16,311 bases of DNA from Cycloclasticus sp. (GTDB taxonomy: Bacteria > Pseudomonadota > Gammaproteobacteria > Methylococcales > Cycloclasticaceae). The stretch's first letter is position 1. Every line of letters begins with the position of its first letter. The translations under genes and the position numbers were made by a program. Shown here in pieces: positions 14,362-16,311 of the stretch. The notes under the pieces are model-generated. The model was not told where the DNA came from and did not search any database. It saw only the letters and a list, made by a program, of their open reading frames with translations. The DNA lies in assembly GCA_012960055.1 (NCBI GenBank), contig DUCA01000161.1, positions 1-16,311 of the forward strand. Direction: 5' to 3'.

Positions 14362-16059
14362 ATGAGGCCGCTACTAATGCTACTGATATGTTTAACTCTA
14401 TCAGCCTGCGGCTATAACCCCGTCCAACTATCTGCGCATGCGATAGCCAGCGCCCACCCCGCGGCAACAGAGGCAGGGTTGTCTATTTTAAACCAAGGCG
14501 GCAATGCCTTTGATGCAGCGGTGGCCGTTAGCGCCGCATTGGCCGTTGTAGAGCCCTACGGGTCAGGTGTCGGCGGTGGTGGTTTTTGGTTATTACACCG
14601 TGCCAGTGATGCTAAGCAAATTATGCTGGATGGGCGAGAAGTAGCGCCATCAAAAGCACACCGAGATATGTATTTAGATGCTAATGGTGAGCCGGTTAAA
14701 AGCTTGTCAGTAGATGGTGCCTTATCGGCAGGTATACCCGGCTTGCCAGCGGCGTTGGTTCACCTGTCGAAACACTATGGGCGTTTGAGTTTGGCGGACA
14801 GCTTGCAACCCGCGATTACGTTGGCAAAGCAAGGTTTTGTGGTTAACAAACACTACCATCGCTTAGCTAGTTTTAGGCGACCTGCTTTATCCGCACATGA
14901 GTCAGCTAAGGCAATTTTTCTAGATAATGGAGACGTGCCAAGTATCGGTACAAACATCATTCAGGCCGATTTAGCCAATACCCTCGAGTTATTAGCAAAA
15001 AAGGGCTTTGATGGGTTTTATAAGGGCGATATTGCAGAAAAATTAGTTAAAGGCGTGCAGCAGGCGGGTGGTATTTGGACCGAGCAAGATTTAGCAAATT
15101 ACCGTATTAAAGAACGCCCCCCCGTTGTTATCAGCTACAAAGATATGAAGGTGACCAGTGCGGCCTTGCCTTCGTCGGGTGGATTAGTATTATCGATTGC
15201 GCTGAATATTCTTGAACAATACGACCTATCAAGCATGGATGAAGCCACAAAAATCCATCTGATTGTAGAAGCGATGCGGCTTGCCTACAAAGACCGCGCC
15301 TTATATATGGGCGATAGTGATTTTGTAGACGTGCCGGTCGGCACACTAAGTAAAAAATCCTATGCACAAACCGTAGCGGTCAATATAAATGTAGATAAGG
15401 CAACAGCCAGTCAACAACTCTCCGGCTTAAATGAAATAGAAGGGCACGATACCACGCATTTCTCAATTATGGATAAGGAAGGCAATCGTGTTGCCGCAAC
15501 GTTGTCGATTAACTACCCCTTTGGGTCGGGTTTTGTGCCTGCGGGTACCGGTGTGTTGTTGAACGACGAAATGGATGATTTTTCAATCAAGCTAGGCACG
15601 CCCAATGTGTATGGTTTAGTGGGCGGTGTTGCCAATGCAATAGTACCGGGCAAGCGTATGTTGTCCAGTATGTCGCCAACGTTTTTCGAAACAAAAGATA
15701 AGGTCGGCATACTCGGAACACCAGGCGGGAGCCGAATAATCAGCATGGTGTTATTAGGGGTTTTAGATGCTGAAAACAGTGAAGAGCCAGAATCGTGGGT
15801 GAATTCGCCACGCTATCATCACCAGTATTTGCCCGATCAAATTCAGTATGAGCCCAATACGTTTAGTAAGCAGCTCATCTCACAGCTGACAAAAAAAGGT
15901 CATGTATTAAAATCAGTGGGCAGGCGCTACGGCAATATGCATGCTATTTTGTGGGATAAAAATAATAACAGCCTCAAAGCAGCGAGTGATTTAAGAGGTA
16001 GTGGCTCTGCTATCGTTGAAGTTGTTCAGCAGGACCGTGTTAATAAGCGGAAGCGTTAG
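14362..16059 (+). CDS. ggt: Gamma-glutamyltransferase, predicted lipoprotein
   Basis: This 565-residue N-terminal nucleophile enzyme hydrolyses or transfers the gamma-glutamyl group of glutathione and related peptides outside the cytoplasm. A type II signal ends in the lipobox LSAC with Cys16, and Gly at +2 does not signal inner-membrane retention. The large subunit begins with the family segment ASAHPAATEAGLSILNQGGN. Autocleavage is expected before Thr364 (TTHFSIMD), giving the catalytic small subunit. NDEMDDF, the PNVYGLVGG lid-loop region, MLSSMSPT and GTPGGSRI line the active site. The E. coli Gln in NNQMDDF is Glu here, a common variant. GCGGAG precedes the ATG. It is the last gene of the operon. 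Confidence 0.94.
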   Translation: MRPLLMLLICLTLSACGYNPVQLSAHAIASAHPAATEAGLSILNQGGNAFDAAVAVSAALAVVEPYGSGVGGGGFWLLHRASDAKQIMLDGREVAPSKAHRDMYLDANGEPVKSLSVDGALSAGIPGLPAALVHLSKHYGRLSLADSLQPAITLAKQGFVVNKHYHRLASFRRPALSAHESAKAIFLDNGDVPSIGTNIIQADLANTLELLAKKGFDGFYKGDIAEKLVKGVQQAGGIWTEQDLANYRIKERPPVVISYKDMKVTSAALPSSGGLVLSIALNILEQYDLSSMDEATKIHLIVEAMRLAYKDRALYMGDSDFVDVPVGTLSKKSYAQTVAVNINVDKATASQQLSGLNEIEGHDTTHFSIMDKEGNRVAATLSINYPFGSGFVPAGTGVLLNDEMDDFSIKLGTPNVYGLVGGVANAIVPGKRMLSSMSPTFFETKDKVGILGTPGGSRIISMVLLGVLDAENSEEPESWVNSPRYHHQYLPDQIQYEPNTFSKQLISQLTKKGHVLKSVGRRYGNMHAILWDKNNNSLKAASDLRGSGSAIVEVVQQDRVNKRKR

Positions 16060-16114
16060 TCCACGTATTAGATAGGTAGATGGATAGTCTTCCCATGTAT
16101 TGTGATATTAAGCT

Positions 16115-16311
16115 TCAACAAACCCCTGATAGTTCACACAAGCCATCAAGCACTAATTGGATTGGGCTGACCACACCAATGATTTTGCCGTTTTCCATGA
16201 CGGGTGCTCTCATTAGGCCGTACCGTGCGAATAGGCGAGAGCAATAACGGATGTCCATATCGGGTGATACTGAAATCAATGGTTTTTCGTTAATTTCGTA
16301 TACGTTAACGC
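16115..16311 (-). CDS. CBS-domain protein, C-terminal part only
   Basis: The minus strand is open from the window end to a TGA at 16115-16117, giving 64 residues. VNVYEINEKPLISVSPDMD is followed by CSRLFARYGLMRAPVMENGKI and IGVVSPIQLVLDGL. This is a typical CBS motif: a strand, 'sVspdmdi', a helix with alternating hydrophobics, then 'APVmENGKiIGVVS'. CBS domains bind adenine nucleotides in pairs; whether this is a stand-alone CBS protein or the end of a larger enzyme cannot be told. It converges on the gamma-glutamyltransferase gene with 55 bases between, in which no clear terminator is visible. Confidence 0.8.
   Translation of the reverse strand, partial: VNVYEINEKPLISVSPDMDIRYCSRLFARYGLMRAPVMENGKIIGVVSPIQLVLDGLCELSGVC

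Noticed and set aside
16060..16114. Convergent intergenic gap after the gamma-glutamyltransferase gene, checked for a terminator
   Set aside because: No stem with a T-run was found on either strand.

Overview
The window is an ordinary chromosomal stretch from a gammaproteobacterium. It has moderate GC by eye, is densely packed with genes, and contains no mobile elements, tRNA, rRNA or CRISPR. Two conserved blocks lie side by side. The first is an aa3-type cytochrome c oxidase and heme A assembly cluster. The second is the rpoH-ftsX-ftsE-ftsY / M16 peptidase pair / rsmD-coaD-ferredoxin-gamma-glutamyltransferase neighbourhood. From memory, both blocks resemble gene orders in Pseudomonas and related marine gammaproteobacteria. 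The organism cannot be named from this window.

Left block (1-6604). The 3' part of ctaD (oxidase subunit I) is followed by a strong hairpin, a 34-codon membrane-protein gene and ctaE (subunit III). A bidirectional terminator comes next, then a convergent DUF2909-type membrane-protein gene. A tight forward operon follows: SURF1, an SCO/thioredoxin-like CxxxC protein, ctaA, ctaB (TTG start), a Sel1-repeat protein and a membrane-anchored retropepsin-like protease. Together these build oxidase subunits, make heme A (CtaB makes heme O, CtaA oxidises it) and insert cofactors. ctaG/cox11 is missing from its usual place between ctaD and ctaE, and no sco gene follows ctaB.

Middle block (6698-10289, minus strand). 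ftsY, ftsE and ftsX form a tight operon (SRP receptor plus the division ABC transporter). rpoH (sigma-32) lies downstream with its own sigma-70-like promoter. A near-perfect CIRCE inverted repeat, the HrcA operator, overlaps the expected start of rpoH transcription. This is the most notable signal in the window: it predicts that HrcA represses the gene for the heat-shock sigma factor.

Right block (10364-16059, plus strand). Two secreted M16 peptidase paralogs (one with the zinc motif, one without) are followed by rsmD, coaD, an Allochromatium-type 2[4Fe-4S] ferredoxin and a lipoprotein-type gamma-glutamyltransferase, with overlaps or short gaps throughout. The window ends in the 3' part of a convergent CBS-domain gene. 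No gene-free stretch exceeds 300 bases; the longest is 195 bases (844-1038) and it holds the hairpin and the small gene.
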